Below, piece after piece: positions 61,698 to 64,000 of a stretch of 64,000 nt of DNA. How positions within the stretch are numbered: position 1 is the stretch's first letter; each line of letters opens with the position of its first letter. The stretch comes from Acanthosepion esculentum. Lineage: Eukaryota; Mollusca; Cephalopoda; Sepiida; Sepiidae. The stretch spans positions 13,968,622-14,032,621 of the forward strand of contig OZ038496.1 in assembly GCA_964036315.1 (NCBI GenBank), written 5' to 3'. The notes under the pieces were generated by a model. It was not told the DNA's origin, searched no databases, and saw only the letters and a program-made list of their open reading frames with translations. Made by a program: the position numbers and the translations under genes.

Positions 61698-62815
61698 CTA
61701 CAATAGAATTTGAAGTTGTAGAATCAATAAATGCTACAAATTAAAAAAAAAATCAACCAAGGGATTATACAGGGAAAGGAATGGTTTAGAAGTGTGTCTG
61801 GAATACCACACTGACAGAAATAGACACTTTTCATCAGTTTAATTTAGTTTTTCTGAAGAGAATTTTCAACAAAATTCGAAATCCTTTGGCTTTCAGTGTG
61901 GCTGCTTTTCGTCTAAAACCAAATCTAGAAATACATTTATGAATATGAAAATATGCAGTTATACGTTTTATTAAAGAATGGCACTTTTTTAAGAATATTT
62001 TAATATCGTTTTGTACCTGTCAACATAACTTTTGGTTTCTCCCAAAGGTGAATGCAAAAATAATCAGCTAAAATTTATGTACAGTTCTAGAGTGCTTTTC
62101 CATAGACTGTTAACTCTTAGCTATTTACAAAAATCGTTTCCAATCTTATATAGGCTGTCTGTATTATGATCATAGTGATATTACTGATCTCAGTCACCAC
62201 ATGCTGAAAAGAACAGCGGCTTTATTATCTCCATTCAGTCATATTATTTTGGTATTTTCACAGAGAATCTAAAATGGTTACTTATCAAATACCACTGTAG
62301 AAAATTAAAAAGGTATTTCAAAAAATACATTTTATTCAAATTAAAAGGTATTTTATAAAAGGCTATTATCACTGTATAGTGAACTTCTACATAAGTGTGT
62401 TCTTCCATGTTACCTTGGCTGCTAGGAGAAGGATAGTCTGGAACTTATTCTATAGTGGTGACAGGAGGACTGGAGGGGGGGACTGTTTACCCCCCCCCCT
62501 CTTCCACAGTAATTCTGTAACTACTTTACTGGCCGTTTCAAAGCTCCCAAAATTCTTCTCACTGTACTTTCCCCTCATTACCCTCTCACCAGCTCCCTCT
62601 AACTACTTCAAGCGATAAACTAAGCTGATATCCCTCCCACCCAATCCACCATCACTACCCTCAGAACACTTAACCTATTTCTGTACGGTGATCATAACGT
62701 CAACTGTAATATTACTATGCGGTGATAATAGTTACTCCCTTTTATAGAAGCTTTCAGAATTGACATTGAATTTCTAAACTGACTCCCCTTCCTCAGATGC
62801 AATATGATTTTTAAT
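61698..62815. other. Intron upstream of exon a, unrecognised
   Basis: No exon encoding the GDSR catalytic-Ser motif was seen. A C/G-rich short stretch at about 62,470-62,500 is low complexity. Confidence 0.5.
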
Positions 62816-63300
62816 TACTGTATTTTCTGGTTTACATGACGTTGTGGCTTGGAAAATGAACCTTAATTTTAGAAAGAAATTTCTAAGAAAAAAAAAAAAA
62901 AAAGTCATTCTCATACAAAAACAAATTCACCATGCATCCCTCACATACTGGTGCCCGGTATTGTTTACATTAATCACTCGTCCGATTTTGTTTGTATGGC
63001 AATGACATACTAATCAAGAGCAGAAAGGGTCCCGCCGCTGCTAGTAAACAGAGCATGTTTAAGCTTGTGGCTTGGCTCCAGGAAGGTATATAGAAAGGCT
63101 GAATTAGATAGATTGTTAACATTATAGCGTGATGATTCAACATACCAATCTATGTCCCTATCAGTCAAGCCAATTAGTTGACTGTCCAAGATTACTTGAG
63201 CCTGGGCATTGCCTTACATTCATCTTGGAAGATGCCCATGTATTTTTCATGGTATTTTTTTAGAAAAAAAAGTGCATCTTGTAAGCCAGAAAATACAGTA
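62816..63300. mobile_element. TA-flanked MITE (Tc1/mariner-like ends)
   Basis: Left end TA-ctgtattttctggtttacat and right end (reversed) ctgtattttctggcttacaa are flanked by TA at 62,816 and 63,299. The ends match for at least 18 of 20 bases. It contains no transposase. Related ends are at 2,845 and 39,407. Confidence 0.85.
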
Positions 63301-63619
63301 AAAAAAAACAAAACAAAACTAAAATGAAAGGACAAAAATATATGCATCTATAATAAAAAAAAAAATTCCTCTATTTATATAAAGCAGCATCAAAATTCCT
63401 GTACCGAATGTAAAAAGGTTTACAAAGAAGAAACAGGAGAAAAGAGCTACAAGTAAATAAATTCAGGAAGGGATTAAAAGCAAGGAAAACATTTATTAAA
63501 AGGCAGAAGTGTGGCTGTAACCAAACTGGAAAGAAACTAAAGTCTTTCTTAAACTAGTTTCATGCTTGCTTTGTGGCGAAGATAGCTGTGTATTACCTAC
63601 TTCAATTTGTTAATGTTTG

Positions 63620-63770
63620 AGTTCTAGTAAACGCCAGATTGTGAATGCTGATTTTCAAGGTACGTGAACTTCCCTCACCCGCTTGAAAGACTGACATAAC
63701 AATCTTCCTTTCTTGTGTCTGTGCCAGACTACAAACAGTTACTGAAAAGATCACATCAAGACCAAGATTA
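63620..63770. repeat. Dispersed repeat (copy of 53,640-53,805)
   Basis: Shares tgctgattttcaaggtacgt, a cct-rich stretch, and a tgtctgtgccagactac end with the 53.7-kb copy. Confidence 0.5.
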
Positions 63771-64000
63771 GGGGTAAAATAAAAATTTTAATGTTTGTTC
63801 AGGTTTCAAGCAAAAGTGCATCAAGCCAAAAACTTTTCAGCACCTCTTTGCAAATTAACATTAGTAAATATCTACTACAATCTGTCATATTTGTCAGGTC
63901 ATTCCATGATGATGAAAAATAAACTTATGCCCAAGTACAACCACTTCCATGGCTTTATTGTTAATTTCCTTGCTACTGATGACTCATTAGTTGAATAGGT

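Overview
The window is AT-rich, repeat-laden animal DNA. It carries no bacterial-style gene layout and no long open reading frame. Its one protein-coding gene is recognisable from 11 short exons on the minus strand, flanked by AG/GT splice sites and joining in frame into 357 codons. The product is the metazoan CASD1 family (CAS1 domain-containing protein 1, sialate O-acetyltransferase). Both gene ends lie outside: the start and the catalytic-Ser exon are right of 64,000, and most of the membrane acyltransferase domain is left of position 1. Intron style, (TA)n microsatellites, tRNA-derived SINEs and the LINE families suggest a mollusc, most probably a coleoid cephalopod such as an octopus; this assignment is inference.

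Layout, in gene order (right to left): seven exons between 61,697 and 47,738 encode the second half of the lumenal SGNH esterase-like domain, including the DGLH catalytic motif, and then a transmembrane segment. Four more exons at 43.7, 39.3, 34.0 and 11.8 kb encode the start of the polytopic Cas1p domain. Introns grow from about 0.9 kb to about 22 kb. The largest holds the dominant feature of the window, a nearly perfect satellite array of a 197-bp monomer with about 101 copies (13,302-33,273), containing sub-blocks of higher-order repeats.

The remaining introns are a graveyard of mobile elements. They include Tx1/L1-like and other LINE remnants, two dead Tc1/mariner-type transposases, several MITEs with TA target sites, three hAT-type non-autonomous elements (two inserted side by side and sharing one 8-bp target duplication), and two tRNA-derived SINE families. 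One SINE copy has a nearly complete 5S rRNA pseudogene at its head. There is also a recurrent SINE/LINE tail containing a CUGANGA-hairpin-GAAA block that resembles a hammerhead ribozyme core, and several long inverted repeats that would form double-stranded RNA in the CASD1 pre-mRNA.

The regions without exons are introns of one gene. No second gene, promoter, CpG island or functional RNA gene could be supported. Exon calls rest on translation, splice sites, phase continuity and remembered similarity to vertebrate CASD1. No database search was possible.
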